Source of the DNA: Osedax frankpressi
Lineage: Eukaryota > Annelida > Polychaeta > Sabellida > Siboglinidae
Direction: 5' to 3'
Length of the DNA: 64,000 nucleotides
NCBI GenBank assembly: GCA_964035775.1
Contig: OZ038315.1
Location: forward strand, 2,551,281-2,615,280
The position numbers were made by a program, and so were the translations under genes. Positions 1-18,000 of the stretch are shown here, in pieces. The first letter of the stretch is position 1. The number at the start of each line of letters is the position of its first letter. Under the pieces are notes generated by a model that made no database searches, was not told the origin of the DNA, and saw nothing but the letters and a program-made list of their open reading frames with translations.

Positions 1-3000
1 ATAATGTTCATGTATATTATATAATTATGTTATACTAACTAATGAAACTCAGGATAATGTTCATGTCTATTATATAACTATGTTATATTAACTAATGAAA
101 CTCAGGATAATATTCATATTGTCTATTATATAACTATGTTATATTAACTAATGAAACTCAGGATAATGTTCATAATGTCTATTATATAACTATGTTATAT
201 TAACTAATGAAACTCAGGATAATGTTCATGTCTATTATATAGCTATGTTATATTAACTAATGAAACTCAGGATAATGTTCATATTGTCTATTATATAACT
301 ATGTTATATTGACTAATGAAACTCAGGATAATGTTCATGTATATTATATAACTATGTTATATTAACTAATGAAACTCAGGATAATGTTCATATTGTCTAT
401 TATATAACTATGTTATATTAACTAATGAAACTCAGGATAATGTTCATATTGTCTATTATATAACTATGTTATATTAACTAATGAAACTCAGGATAATGTT
501 CATAATGTCTATTATATAACTATGTTATATTAACTAATGAAACTCAGGATAATGTTCATGTCTATTATATAGCTATGTTATATTAACTAATGAAACTCAG
601 GATAATGTTCATATTGTCTATTATATAACTATGTTATATTAACTAATGAAACTCAGGATAATGTTAATGTCTATTATATAACTATGTTATATTAACTAAT
701 GAAACTCAGGATAATGTTCATGTCTATTATATAACTATGTTATATTAACTAATGAAACTCAGGATAATGTTCATGTCTATTATATAACTATGTTATATTA
801 ACTAATGAAACTCAGGATAATGTTCATATTGTCTATTTTATAACTATGTTATATTAACTAATGAAACTCAGGATAATGTTCATATTGTCTATTATATAGC
901 TATGTTATATTAACTAATGAAACTCAGGATAATGTTCATGTCTATTATATAACTATGTTATATTAACTAATGAAACTCAGGATAATGTTCATGTCTATTA
1001 TATAACTATGTTATATTAACTAATGAAACTCAGGATAATGTTCATATCTATTATATAACTATGTTATATTAACTAATGAAACTCAGGATAATGTTCATAT
1101 TGTCTATTATATAACTATGTTATATTGACTAATGAAACTCAGGATAATGTTCATGTCTATTATATAACTATGTTATATTAACTAATGAAACTCAGGATAA
1201 TGTTCATATTGTCTATTATATAACTATGTTATATTAACTAATGAAACTCAGTATAATGTTAATATCTATTATATAACTATGTTATATTAACTAATGAAAC
1301 TCAGGATAATGTTCATGTCTATTATATAACTATGTTATATTAACTAATGAAACTCAGGATAATGTTCATATTGTCTATTATATAACTATGTTATATTAAC
1401 TAATGAAACTCAGGATAATGTTCATATTGTCTATTATATAGCTATGTTATATTAACTAATGAAACTCAGGATAATGTTCATATTGTCTATTATATAACTA
1501 TGTTATATTAACTAATGAAACTCAGGATAATGTTCATGTCTATTATATAACTATGTTATATTAACTAATGAAACTCAGGATAATGTTCATGTCTATTATA
1601 TAACTATGTTATATTAACTAATGAAACTCAGGATAATGTTCATGTCTATTATATAACTATGTTATATTAACTAATGAAACTCAGGATAATGTTCATGTCT
1701 ATTATATAACTATGTTATATTAACTAATGAAACTCAGGATAATGTTCATAATGTCTATTATATAGCTATGTTATATTAATTAATGAAACTCAGGATAATG
1801 TTCATAATGTCTATTATATAACTATGTTATATTAACTAATGAAACTCAGGATAATGTTAATATCTATTATATGACTATGTTATATTAACTAATGAAACTC
1901 AGTATAATGTTCATGTCTATTATATAATTATGTTATACTAACTAATGAAACTCAGGATAATGTTCATGTCTATTATATAACTATGTTATATTAACTAATG
2001 AAACTCAGGATAATATTCATATTGTCTATTATATAACTATGTTATATTAACTAATGAAACTCAGGATAATGTTCATAATGTCTATTATATAACTATGTTA
2101 TATTAACTAATGAAACTCAGGATAATGTTCATGTATATTATATAGCTATGTTATATTAACTAATGAAACTCAGGATAATGTTCATATTGTCTATTATATA
2201 ACTATGTTATATTGACTAATGAAACTCAGGATAATGTTCATGTCTATTATATAACTATGTTATATTAACTAATGAAACTCAGGATAATGTTCATATTATC
2301 TATTATATAACTACGTTATATTAACTAATGAAACTCAGGATAATGTTTATATCTATTATATAACTATGTTATATTAACTAATGAAACTCAGGATAATGTT
2401 CATAATGTCTATTATATAACTTATGAAACTCAGGATAATGTTCATGTCTATTATATAACTATGTTATATTAACTAATGAAACTCAGGATAATGTTCATAA
2501 TGTCTATTATATAACTATGTTATATTAACTAATGAAACTCAGGATAAGGTTCATATTGTCTATTATATAACTATGTTATATTAACTAATGAAATTCAGGA
2601 TAATGTTCATATTGTCTATTATATAACTATGTTATATTAACTAATTAAACTCAGGATAATGTTCATATTGTCTATTATATAACTATGTTATATTAACTAA
2701 TGAAACTCAGGATAATGTTCATAATGTCTATTATATAACTATGTTATATTAACTAATGAAACTCAGGATAATGTCCATGTCTATTATATAACTATGTTAT
2801 ATTAACTAATGAAACTCAGGATAATGTTCATATCTATTATATAACTATGTTATATTAACTAATGAAACTCAGGATAATGTTCATGTCTATTATATAACTA
2901 TGTTATATTAACTAATGAAACTCAGGATAATGTTCATAATGTCTATTATATAGCTATGTTATATTAACTAATAAAACTCAGGATAATGTTCATGTCTATT

Positions 3001-6000
3001 ATATAACTATGTTATATTAACTAATGAAACTCAGGATAATGTTCATGTCTATTATATAACTATGTTATATTAACTAATGAAACTCAGGATAATGTTCATG
3101 TCTATTATATAGCTATGTTATATTAACTAATGAAACTCAGGATAATGTTCATGTCTATTATATAACTATGTTATATTAACTAATGAAACTCAGGATAATG
3201 TTCATGTCTATTATATAACTATGTTATATTAACTAATGAAACTCAGGATAATGTTCATAATGTCTATTATATAACTATGTTATATTAACTAAAGAAACTC
3301 AGGATAATGTTCATGTCTATTATATAACTATGTTATATTAACTAATGAAACTCAGGATAATGTTCATATTGTCTATTATATAACTATGTTATATTAACTA
3401 ATGAAACTCAGGATAATGTTCATATTGTCTATTATATAGCTATGTTATATTAACTAATGAAACTCAGGATAATGTTCATATTGTCTATTATATAACTATG
3501 TTATATTAACTAATGAAACTCAGGATAATGTTCATGTCTATTATATAACTATGTTATATTAACTAATGAAACTCAGGATAATGTTCATGTCTATTATATA
3601 ACTATGTTATATTAACTAATGAAACTCAGGATAATGTTCATGTCTATTATATAACTATGTTATATTAATTAATGAAACTCAGGATAATGTTCATAATGTC
3701 TATTATATAACTATGTTATATTAACTAATGAAACTCAGGATAATGTTAATATCTATTATATAACTATGTTATATTAACTAATGAAACTCAGGATAATGTT
3801 CATGTCTATTATATAATTATGTTATACTAACTAATGAAACTCAGTATAATGTTCATGTCTATTATATAATTATGTTATATTAACTAATGAAACTCAGTAT
3901 AATGTTCATGTCTATTATATAACTATGTTATATTAACTAATGAAACTCAGGATAATGTTCATGTCTATTATATAACTATGTTATATTAATTAATGAAACT
4001 CAGGATAATGTTCATATTGTCTATTATATAACTATGTTATATTAACTAATGAAACTCAGGATAATGTTCATGTCTATTATATAACTATGTTATATTAATT
4101 AATGAAACTCAGGATAATGTTCATAATGTCTATTATATAACTATGTTATATTAACTAATGAAACTCAGGATAATGTTAATATCTATTATATAACTATGTT
4201 ATATTAACTAATGAAACTCAGGATAATGTTAATATCTATTATATAACTATGTTATATTAACTAATGAAACTCAGGATAATGTTCATGTCTATTATATAAT
4301 TATGTTATATTAACTAATGAAACTCAGTATAATGTTCATGTCTATTATATAACTATGTTATATTAACTAATGAAACTCAGGATAATGTTCATGTCTATTA
4401 TATAACTATGTTATATTAATTAATGAAACTCAGGATAATGTTCATATTGTCTATTATATAACTATGTTATATTAACTAATGAAACTCAGGATAATGTTCA
4501 TAATGTCTATTATATAACTATGTTATATTAACTAATGAAACTCAGTATAATGTTCATGTATATTATATAATTATGTTATACTAACTAATGAAACTCAGGA
4601 TAATGTTCATGTCTATTATATAACTATGTTATATTAACTAATGAAACTCAGGATAATATTCATATTGTCTATTATATAACTATGTTATATTAACTAATGA
4701 AACTCAGGATAATGTTCATAATGTCTATTATATAACTATGTTATATTAACTAATGAAACTCAGGATAATGTTCATGTCTATTATATAGCTATGTTATATT
4801 AACTAATGAAACTCAGGATAATGTTCATATTGTCTATTATATAACTATGTTATATTGACTAATGAAACTCAGGATAATGTTCATGTATATTATATAACTA
4901 TGTTATATTAACTAATGAAACTCAGGATAATGTTCATATTGTCTATTATATAACTATGTTATATTAACTAATGAAACTCAGGATAATGTTCATATTGTCT
5001 ATTATATAACTATGTTATATTAACTAATGAAACTCAGGATAATGTTCATAATGTCTATTATATAACTATGTTATATTAACTAATGAAACTCAGGATAATG
5101 TTCATGTCTATTATATAGCTATGTTATATTAACTAATGAAACTCAGGATAATGTTCATATTGTCTATTATATAACTATGTTATATTAACTAATGAAACTC
5201 AGGATAATGTTAATGTCTATTATATAACTATGTTATATTAACTAATGAAACTCAGGATAATGTTCATGTCTATTATATAACTATGTTATATTAACTAATG
5301 AAACTCAGGATAATGTTCATGTCTATTATATAACTATGTTATATTAACTAATGAAACTCAGGATAATGTTCATATTGTCTATTTTATAACTATGTTATAT
5401 TAACTAATGAAACTCAGGATAATGTTCATATTGTCTATTATATAGCTATGTTATATTAACTAATGAAACTCAGGATAATGTTCATGTCTATTATATAACT
5501 ATGTTATATTAACTAATGAAACTCAGGATAATGTTCATGTCTATTATATAACTATGTTATATTAACTAATGAAACTCAGGATAATGTTCATAATGTCTAT
5601 TATATAATTATGTTATATTAACTAATGAAACTCAGGATAATGTTCATGTCTATTATATAACTATGTTATATTAACTAATGAAACTCAGGATAATGTTCAT
5701 GTTGTCTATTATATAACTATGTTATATTAACTAATGAAACTCAGGATAATGTTCATAATGTCTATTATATAACTATGTTATATTAACTAATGAAACTCAG
5801 GATAATGTTCATAATGTCTATTATATAACTATGTTATATTAACTAATGAAACTCAGGATAATGTTCATATCTATTATATAACTATGTTATATTAACTAAT
5901 GAACTCAGGATAATGTTCATATTGTCTATTATATAACTATGTTATATTAACTAATGAAACTCAGGATAATGTTCATATCTATTATATAACTATGTTATAT

Positions 6001-9000
6001 TAACTAATGAAACTCAGGATAATGTTCATATTGTCTATTATATAACTATGTTATATTGACTAATGAAACTCAGGATAATGTTCATGTCTATTATATAACT
6101 ATGTTATATTAACTAATGAAACTCAGGATAATGTTCATATTGTCTATTATATAACTATGTTATATTAACTAATGAAACTCAGTATAATGTTAATATCTAT
6201 TATATAACTATGTTATATTAACTAATGAAACTCAGGATAATGTTCATGTCTATTATATAACTATGTTATATTAACTAATGAAACTCAGGATAATGTTCAT
6301 ATTGTCTATTATATAACTATGTTATATTAACTAATGAAACTCAGGATAATGTTCATATTGTCTATTATATAGCTATGTTATATTAACTAATGAAACTCAG
6401 GATAATGTTCATATTGTCTATTATATAACTATGTTATATTAACTAATGAAACTCAGGATAATGTTCATGTCTATTATATAACTATGTTATATTAACTAAT
6501 GAAACTCAGGATAATGTTCATGTCTATTATATAACTATGTTATATTAACTAATGAAACTCAGGATAATGTTCATGTCTATTATATAACTATGTTATATTA
6601 ACTAATGAAACTCAGGATAATGTTCATGTCTATTATATAACTATGTTATATTAACTAATGAAACTCAGGATAATGTTCATAATGTCTATTATATAGCTAT
6701 GTTATATTAATTAATGAAACTCAGGATAATGTTCATAATGTCTATTATATAACTATGTTATATTAACTAATGAAACTCAGGATAATGTTAATATCTATTA
6801 TATGACTATGTTATATTAACTAATGAAACTCAGTATAATGTTCATGTCTATTATATAATTATGTTATACTAACTAATGAAACTCAGGATAATGTTCATGT
6901 CTATTATATAACTATGTTATATTAACTAATGAAACTCAGGATAATATTCATATTGTCTATTATATAACTATGTTATATTAACTAATGAAACTCAGGATAA
7001 TGTTCATAATGTCTATTATATAACTATGTTATATTAACTAATGAAACTCAGGATAATGTTCATGTATATTATATAGCTATGTTATATTAACTAATGAAAC
7101 TCAGGATAATGTTCATATTGTCTATTATATAACTATGTTATATTGACTAATGAAACTCAGGATAATGTTCATGTCTATTATATAACTATGTTATATTAAC
7201 TAATGAAACTCAGGATAATGTTCATATTATCTATTATATAACTACGTTATATTAACTAATGAAACTCAGGATAATGTTTATATCTATTATATAACTATGT
7301 TATATTAACTAATGAAACTCAGGATAATGTTCATAATGTCTATTATATAACTTATGAAACTCAGGATAATGTTCATGTCTATTATATAACTATGTTATAT
7401 TAACTAATGAAACTCAGGATAGTGTTCATAATGTCTATTATATAACTATGTTATATTAACTAATGAAACTCAGGATAAGGTTCATATTGTCTATTATATA
7501 ACTATGTTATATTAACTAATGAAATTCAGGATAATGTTCATATTGTCTATTATATAACTATGTTATATTAACTAATTAAACTCAGGATAATGTTCATATT
7601 GTCTATTATATAACTATGTTATATTAACTAATGAAACTCAGGATAATGTTCATAATGTCTATTATATAACTATGTTATATTAACTAATGAAACTCAGGAT
7701 AATGTCCATGTCTATTATATAACTATGTTATATTAACTAATGAAACTCAGGATAATGTTCATATCTATTATATAACTATGTTATATTAACTAATGAAACT
7801 CAGGATAATGTTCATGTCTATTATATAACTATGTTATATTAACTAATGAAACTCAGGATAATGTTCATATTGTCTATTATATAACTATGTTATATTAACT
7901 AATGAAACTCAGGATAATGTTCATGTCTATTATATAACTATGTTATATTAACTAATGAAACTCAGGATAATGTTCATATTGTCTATTATATAACTATGTT
8001 ATATTAACTAATGAAACTCAGGATAATGTTCATATTGTCTATTATATAGCTATGTTATATTAACTAATGAAACTCAGGATAATGTTCATAATGTCTATTA
8101 TATAGCTATGTTATATTAACTAATGAAACTCAGGATAATGTTCATATTGTCTATTATATAGCTATGTTATATTAACTAATGAAACTCAGGATAATGTTCA
8201 TATTGTCTATTATATAGCTATGTTATATTAACTAATGAAACTCAGGATAATGTTCATAATGTCTATTATATAGCTATGTTATATTAACTAATGAAACTCA
8301 GGATAATGTTCATAATGTCTATTATATAACTATGTTATATTAACTAATGAAACTCAGGATAATGTCCATGTCTATTATATAACTATGTTATATTAACTAA
8401 TGAAACTCAGGATAATGTTCATGTCTATTATATAACTATGTTATATTAATTAATGAAACTCAGGATAATGTTCATGTCTATTATATAACTATGTTATATT
8501 AACTAATGAAACTCAGGATAATGTTCATAATGTCTATTATATAACTATGTTATATTAACTAATGAAACTCAGGATAATGTTCATAATGTCTATTATATAA
8601 CTATTTTATATTAACTAATGAAACTCAGGATAATGTTCATGTCTATTATATAACTATGTTATATTAACTAATGAAACTCAGGATAATGTTCATATTGTCT
8701 ATTATATAACTAAGTTATATTAACTAATGAAACTCAGGATAATGTTCATGTCTATTATATAACTATGTTATATTAACTAATGAAACTCAGGATAATGTTC
8801 ATGTCTATTATATAACTATGTTATATTAACTAATGAAACTCAGGATAATGTTCATATCTATTATATAACTATGTTATATTAACTAATGAAACTCAGGATA
8901 ATGTTCATAATGTCTATTATATAACTATGTTATATTAACTAATGAAACTCAGGATAATGTTAATGTCTATTATATAACTATGTTATATTAACTAATGAAA

Positions 9001-12000
9001 CTCAGGATAATGTTCATAATGTCTATTATATAACTATGTTATATTAACTAATGAAACTCAGGATAATGTTCATAATGTCTATTATATAACTATGTTATAT
9101 TAACTAATGAAACTCAGGATAATGTTCATGTCTATTATATAACTATGTTATATTAACTAATGAAACTCAGGATAATGTTCATAATGTCTATTATATAACT
9201 ATGTTACATTAACTAATGAAAATCAGGATAATGTTAATATCTATTATATGACTATGTTATATTAACTAATGAAACTCAGTATAATGTTCATGTCTATTAT
9301 ATAATTATGTTATACTAACTAATGAAACTCAGGATAATGTTAATATCTATTATATGACTATGTTATATTAACTAATGAAACTCAGAATAATGTTCATATT
9401 GTCTATTATATAACTATGTTATATTAATTAATGAAACTCAGGATAATGTTCATAATGTCTATTATATAACTATGTTATATTAACTAATGAAACTCAGGAT
9501 AATGTTCATGTCTATTATATAACTATGTTATATTAACTAATGAAACTCAGGATAATGTTCATGTCTATTATATAACTATGTTATATTAACTAATGAAACT
9601 CAGGATAATGTTCATGTCTATTATATAACTATGTTATATTAACTAATGAAACTCAGGATAATGTTCATTTCTATTATATAACTATGTTATATTAACTAAT
9701 GAAACTCAGGATAATGTTCATGTCTATTATATAACTATGTTATATTAACTAATGAAACTCAGGATAATGTTCATAATGTCTATTATATAACTATGTTATA
9801 TTAACTAATGAAACTCAGGATAATGTTCATGTCTATTATATAATTATGTTATACTAACTAATGAAACTCAGGATAATGTTCATGTCTATTATATAGCTAT
9901 GTTATATTAACTAATGAAACTCAGGATAATGTTCATGTCTATTATATAACTATGTTATATTAACTAATGAAACTCAGGATAATGTTCATATTGTCTATTA
10001 TATAACTATGTTATATTAACTAATGAAACTCAGGATAATGTTCATGTCTATTATATAACTATGTTATATTAACTAATGAAACTCAGGATAATGTTCATAA
10101 TGTCTATTATATAACTATGTTATATTAACTAATGAAACTCAGGATAATGTTCATAATGTCTATTATATAGCTATGTTATATTAACTAATGAAACTCAGGA
10201 TAATGTTCATAATGTCTATTATATAACTATGTTATATTAACTAATGAAACTCAGGATAATGTTAATATCTATTATATCACTATGTTATATTAACTAATGA
10301 AACTCAGGATAATGTTCATAATGTATATTATATAACTATGTTATATTAACTAATGAAACTCAGGATAATGTTCATGTCTATTATATAACTATGTTATATT
10401 AACTAATGAAACTCAGGATAATGTTCATAATGTCTATTATATAACTATATTATATTAACTAATGAAACTCAGGATAATGTTCATATTGTCTATTATATAA
10501 CTATGTTATATTAACTAATGAAACTCAGGATAATGTTCATGTCTATTATATAACTATGTTATATTAACTAATGAAACTGAGGATAATGTTCATGTCTATT
10601 ATATAACTATGTTATATTAACTAATGAAACTCAGGATAATGTTCATAATGTCTATTATATAACTATGTTATATTAACTAATGAAACTCAGGATAATGTTC
10701 ATGTCTATTATATAACTATGTTATATTAACTAATGAAACTCAGGATAATGTTCATGTCTATTATATAACTATGTTATATTAACTAATGAAACTCAGGATA
10801 ATGTTCATAATGTCTATTATATAACTATGTTATATTAACTAAAGAAACTCAGGATAATGTTCATGTCTATTATATAACTATGTTATATTAACTAATGAAA
10901 CTCAGGATAATGTTCATATTGTCTATTATATAACTATGTTATATTAACTAATGAAACTCAGGATAATGTTCATATTGTCTATTATATAGCTATGTTATAT
11001 TAACTAATGAAACTCAGGATAATGTTCATATTGTCTATTATATAACTATGTTATATTAACTAATGAAACTCAGGATAATGTTCATGTCTATTATATAACT
11101 ATGTTATATTAACTAATGAAACTCAGGATAATGTTCATGTCTATTATATAACTATGTTATATTAATTAATGAAACTCAGGATAATGTTCATAATGTCTAT
11201 TATATAACTATGTTATATTAACTAATGAAACTCAGGATAATGTTAATATCTATTATATGACTATGTTATATTAACTAATGAAACTCAGTATAATGTTCAT
11301 GTCTATTATATAATTATGTTATACTAACTAATGAAACTCAGGATAATGTTCATATCTATTATATAACTATGTTATATTAACTAATGAAACTCAGGATAAT
11401 GTTCATGTCTATTATATAACTATGTTATATTAACTAATGAAACTCAGGATAATGTTCATAATGTCTATTATATAACTATGTTATATTAACTAATGAAACT
11501 CAGGATAATGTTCATATTGTCTATTATATAACTATGTTATATTAACTAATGAAACTCAGGATAATGTTCATAATGTCTATTATATAACTATGTTATATTA
11601 ACTAATGAAACTCAGGATAATGTCCATGTCTATTATATAACTATGTTATATTAACTAATGAAACTCAGGATAATGTTCATGTCTATTATATAACTATGTT
11701 ATATTAATTAATGAAACTCAGGATAATGTTCATGTCTATTATATAACTATGTTATATTAACTAATGAAACTCAGGATAATGTTCATAATGTCTATTATAT
11801 AACTATGTTATATTAACTAATGAAACTCAGGATAATGTTCATAATGTCTATTATATAACTATTTTATATTAACTAATGAAACTCAGGATAATGTTCATGT
11901 CTATTATATAACTATGTTATATTAACTAATGAAACTCAGGATAATGTTCATATTGTCTATTATATAACTAAGTTATATTAACTAATGAAACTCAGGATAA

Positions 12001-15000
12001 TGTTCATGTCTATTATATAACTATGTTATATTAACTAATGAAACTCAGGATAATGTTCATGTCTATTATATAACTATGTTATATTAACTAATGAAACTCA
12101 GGATAATGTTCATATCTATTATATAACTATGTTATATTAACTAATGAAACTCAGGATAATGTTCATAATGTCTATTATATAACTATGTTATATTAACTAA
12201 TGAAACTCAGGATAATGTTAATGTCTATTATATAACTATGTTATATTAACTAATGAAACTCAGGATAATGTTCATAATGTCTATTATATAACTATGTTAT
12301 ATTAACTAATGAAACTCAGGATAATGTTCATAATGTCTATTATATAACTATGTTATATTAACTAATGAAACTCAGGATAATGTTCATGTCTATTATATAA
12401 CTATGTTATATTAACTAATGAAACTCAGGATAATGTTCATAATGTCTATTATATAACTATGTTACATTAACTAATGAAACTCAGGATAATGTTCATAATG
12501 TCTATTATATAACTATGTTATATTAACTAATGAAACTCAGGATAATGTTCATATTGTCTATTATATAACTATGTTATATTAACTAATGAAACTCAGGATA
12601 ATGTTAATATATATTATATGACTATGTTATATTAACTAATGAAACTCAGTATAATGTTCATGTCTATTATATAATTATGTTATACTAACTAATGAAACTC
12701 AGGATAATGTTAATATCTATTATATGACTATGTTATATTAACTAATGAAACTCAGAATAATGTTCATATTGTCTATTATATAACTATGTTATATTAATTA
12801 ATGAAACTCAGGATAATGTTCATAATGTCTATTATATAACTATGTTATATTAACTAATGAAACTCAGGATAATGTTCATGTCTATTATATAACTATGTTA
12901 TATTAACTAATGAAACTCAGGATAATGTTCATGTTTATTATATAACTATGTTATATTAACTAATGAAACTCAGGATAATGTTCATGTCTATTATATAACT
13001 ATGTTATATTAACTAATGAAACTCAGGATAATGTTCATATCTATTATATAACTATGTTATATTAACTAATGAAACTCAGGATAATGTTCATAATGTCTAT
13101 TATATAACTATGTTATATTAACTAATGAAACTCAGGATAATGTTAATGTCTATTATATAACTATGTTATATTAACTAATGAAACTCAGGATAATGTTCAT
13201 AATGTCTATTATATAACTATGTTATATTAACTAATGAAACTCAGGATAATGTTCATAATGTCTATTATATAACTATGTTATATTAACTAATGAAACTCAG
13301 GATAATGTTCATGTCTATTATATAACTATGTTATATTAACTAATGAAACTCAGGATAATGTTCATATCTATTATATAACTATGTTATATTAACTAATGAA
13401 ACTCAGGATAATGTTCATAATGTCTATTATATAACTATGTTATATTAACTAATGAAACTCAGGATAATGTTAATGTCTATTATATAACTATGTTATATTA
13501 ACTAATGAAACTCAGGATAATGTTCATAATGTCTATTATATAACTATGTTATATTAACTAATGAAACTCAGGATAATGTTCATAATGTCTATTATATAAC
13601 TATGTTATATTAACTAATGAAACTCAGGATAATGTTCATGTCTATTATATAACTATGTTATATTAACTAATGAAACTCAGGATAATGTTCATAATGTCTA
13701 TTATATAACTATGTTACATTAACTAATGAAACTCAGGATAATGTTCATAATGTCTATTATATAACTATGTTATATTAACTAATGAAACTCAGGATAATGT
13801 TCATATTGTCTATTATATAACTATGTTATATTAACTAATGAAACTCAGGATAATGTTAATATATATTATATGACTATGTTATATTAACTAATGAAACTCA
13901 GTATAATGTTCATGTCTATTATATAATTATGTTATACTAACTAATGAAACTCAGGATAATGTTAATATCTATTATATGACTATGTTATATTAACTAATGA
14001 AACTCAGAATAATGTTCATATTGTCTATTATATAACTATGTTATATTAATTAATGAAACTCAGGATAATGTTCATAATGTCTATTATATAACTATGTTAT
14101 ATTAACTAATGAAACTCAGGATAATGTTCATGTCTATTATATAACTATGTTATATTAACTAATGAAACTCAGGATAATGTTCATGTTTATTATATAACTA
14201 TGTTATATTAACTAATGAAACTCAGGATAATGTTCATGTCTATTATATAACTATGTTATATTAACTAATGAAACTCAGGATAATGTTCATATCTATTATA
14301 TAACTATGTTATATTAACTAATGAAACTCAGGATAATGTTCATAATGTCTATTATATAACTATGTTATATTAACTAATGAAACTCAGGATAATGTTAATG
14401 TCTATTATATAACTATGTTATATTAACTAATGAAACTCAGGATAATGTTCATAATGTCTATTATATAACTATGTTATATTAACTAATGAAACTCAGGATA
14501 ATGTTCATAATGTCTATTATATAACTATGTTATATTAACTAATGAAACTCAGGATAATGTTCATGTCTATTATATAACTATGTTATATTAACTAATGAAA
14601 CTCAGGATAATGTTCATAATGTCTATTATATAACTATGTTACATTAACTAATGAAACTCAGGATAATGTTCATAATGTCTATTATATAACTATGTTATAT
14701 TAACTAATGAAACTCAGGATAATGTTCATAATGTCTATTATATAACTATGTTATATTAACTAATGAAACTCAGGATAATGTTCATGTCTATTATATAACT
14801 ATGTTATATTAACTAATGAAACTCAGGATAATGTTCATGTCTATTATATAACTATGTTATATTAACTAATGAAACTCAGGATAATGTTCATAATGTCTAT
14901 TATATAACTATGTTATATTAACTAAAGAAACTCAGGATAATGTTCATGTCTATTATATAACTATGTTATATTAACTAATGAAACTCAGGATAATGTTCAT

Positions 15001-18000
15001 ATTGTCTATTATATAACTATGTTATATTAACTAATGAAACTCAGGATAATGTTCATATTGTCTATTATATAGCTATGTTATATTAACTAATGAAACTCAG
15101 GATAATGTTCATATTGTCTATTATATAACTATGTTATATTAACTAATGAAACTCAGGATAATGTTCATGTCTATTATATAACTATGTTATATTAACTAAT
15201 GAAACTCAGGATAATGTTCATGTCTATTATATAACTATGTTATATTAATTAATGAAACTCAGGATAATGTTCATAATGTCTATTATATAACTATGTTATA
15301 TTAACTAATGAAACTCAGGATAATGTTAATATCTATTATATGACTATGTTATATTAACTAATGAAACTCAGTATAATGTTCATGTCTATTATATAATTAT
15401 GTTATACTAACTAATGAAACTCAGGATAATGTTCATATCTATTATATAACTATGTTATATTAACTAATGAAACTCAGGATAATGTTCATGTCTATTATAT
15501 AACTATGTTATATTAACTAATGAAACTCAGGATAATGTTCATAATGTCTATTATATAACTATGTTATATTAACTAATGAAACTCAGGATAATGTTCATAT
15601 TGTCTATTATATAACTATGTTATATTAACTAATGAAACTCAGGATAATGTTCATAATGTCTATTATATAACTATGTTATATTAACTAATGAAACTCAGGA
15701 TAATGTCCATGTCTATTATATAACTATGTTATATTAACTAATGAAACTCAGGATAATGTTCATGTCTATTATATAACTATGTTATATTAATTAATGAAAC
15801 TCAGGATAATGTTCATGTCTATTATATAACTATGTTATATTAACTAATGAAACTCAGGATAATGTTCATAATGTCTATTATATAACTATGTTATATTAAC
15901 TAATGAAACTCAGGATAATGTTCATAATGTCTATTATATAACTATTTTATATTAACTAATGAAACTCAGGATAATGTTCATGTCTATTATATAACTATGT
16001 TATATTAACTAATGAAACTCAGGATAATGTTCATATTGTCTATTATATAACTAAGTTATATTAACTAATGAAACTCAGGATAATGTTCATGTCTATTATA
16101 TAACTATGTTATATTAACTAATGAAACTCAGGATAATGTTCATGTCTATTATATAACTATGTTATATTAACTAATGAAACTCAGGATAATGTTCATATCT
16201 ATTATATAACTATGTTATATTAACTAATGAAACTCAGGATAATGTTCATAATGTCTATTATATAACTATGTTATATTAACTAATGAAACTCAGGATAATG
16301 TTAATGTCTATTATATAACTATGTTATATTAACTAATGAAACTCAGGATAATGTTCATAATGTCTATTATATAACTATGTTATATTAACTAATGAAACTC
16401 AGGATAATGTTCATAATGTCTATTATATAACTATGTTATATTAACTAATGAAACTCAGGATAATGTTCATGTCTATTATATAACTATGTTATATTAACTA
16501 ATGAAACTCAGGATAATGTTCATAATGTCTATTATATAACTATGTTACATTAACTAATGAAACTCAGGATAATGTTCATAATGTCTATTATATAACTATG
16601 TTATATTAACTAATGAAACTCAGGATAATGTTCATATTGTCTATTATATAACTATGTTATATTAACTAATGAAACTCAGGATAATGTTAATATATATTAT
16701 ATGACTATGTTATATTAACTAATGAAACTCAGTATAATGTTCATGTCTATTATATAATTATGTTATACTAACTAATGAAACTCAGGATAATGTTAATATC
16801 TATTATATGACTATGTTATATTAACTAATGAAACTCAGAATAATGTTCATATTGTCTATTATATAACTATGTTATATTAATTAATGAAACTCAGGATAAT
16901 GTTCATAATGTCTATTATATAACTATGTTATATTAACTAATGAAACTCAGGATAATGTTCATGTCTATTATATAACTATGTTATATTAACTAATGAAACT
17001 CAGGATAATGTTCATGTTTATTATATAACTATGTTATATTAACTAATGAAACTCAGGATAATGTTCATGTCTATTATATAACTATGTTATATTAACTAAT
17101 GAAACTCAGGATAATGTTCATATCTATTATATAACTATGTTATATTAACTAATGAAACTCAGGATAATGTTCATAATGTCTATTATATAACTATGTTATA
17201 TTAACTAATGAAACTCAGGATAATGTTAATGTCTATTATATAACTATGTTATATTAACTAATGAAACTCAGGATAATGTTCATAATGTCTATTATATAAC
17301 TATGTTATATTAACTAATGAAACTCAGGATAATGTTCATAATGTCTATTATATAACTATGTTATATTAACTAATGAAACTCAGGATAATGTTCATGTCTA
17401 TTATATAACTATGTTATATTAACTAATGAAACTCAGGATAATGTTCATAATGTCTATTATATAACTATGTTACATTAACTAATGAAACTCAGGATAATGT
17501 TCATAATGTCTATTATATAACTATGTTATATTAACTAATGAAACTCAGGATAATGTTCATATTGTCTATTATATAACTATGTTATATTAACTAATGAAAC
17601 TCAGGATAATGTTAATATCTATTATATGACTATGTTATATTAACTAATGAAACTCAGTATAATGTTCATGTCTATTATATAATTATGTTATACTAACTAA
17701 TGAAACTCAGGATAATGTTAATATCTATTATATGACTATGTTATATTAACTAATGAAACTCAGAATAATGTTCATATTGTCTATTATATAACTATGTTAT
17801 ATTAATTAATGAAACTCAGGATAATGTTCATAATGTCTATTATATAACTATGTTATATTAACTAATGAAACTCAGGATAATGTTCATGTCTATTATATAA
17901 CTATGTTATATTAACTAATGAAACTCAGGATAATGTTCATGTCTATTATATAACTATGTTATATTAACTAATGAAACTCAGGATAATGTTCATGTCTATT

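Noticed and set aside
1-160. Telomere
   Set aside because: No telomeric hexamer or pentamer; the units are 53/56 bp and internal to the sequence.
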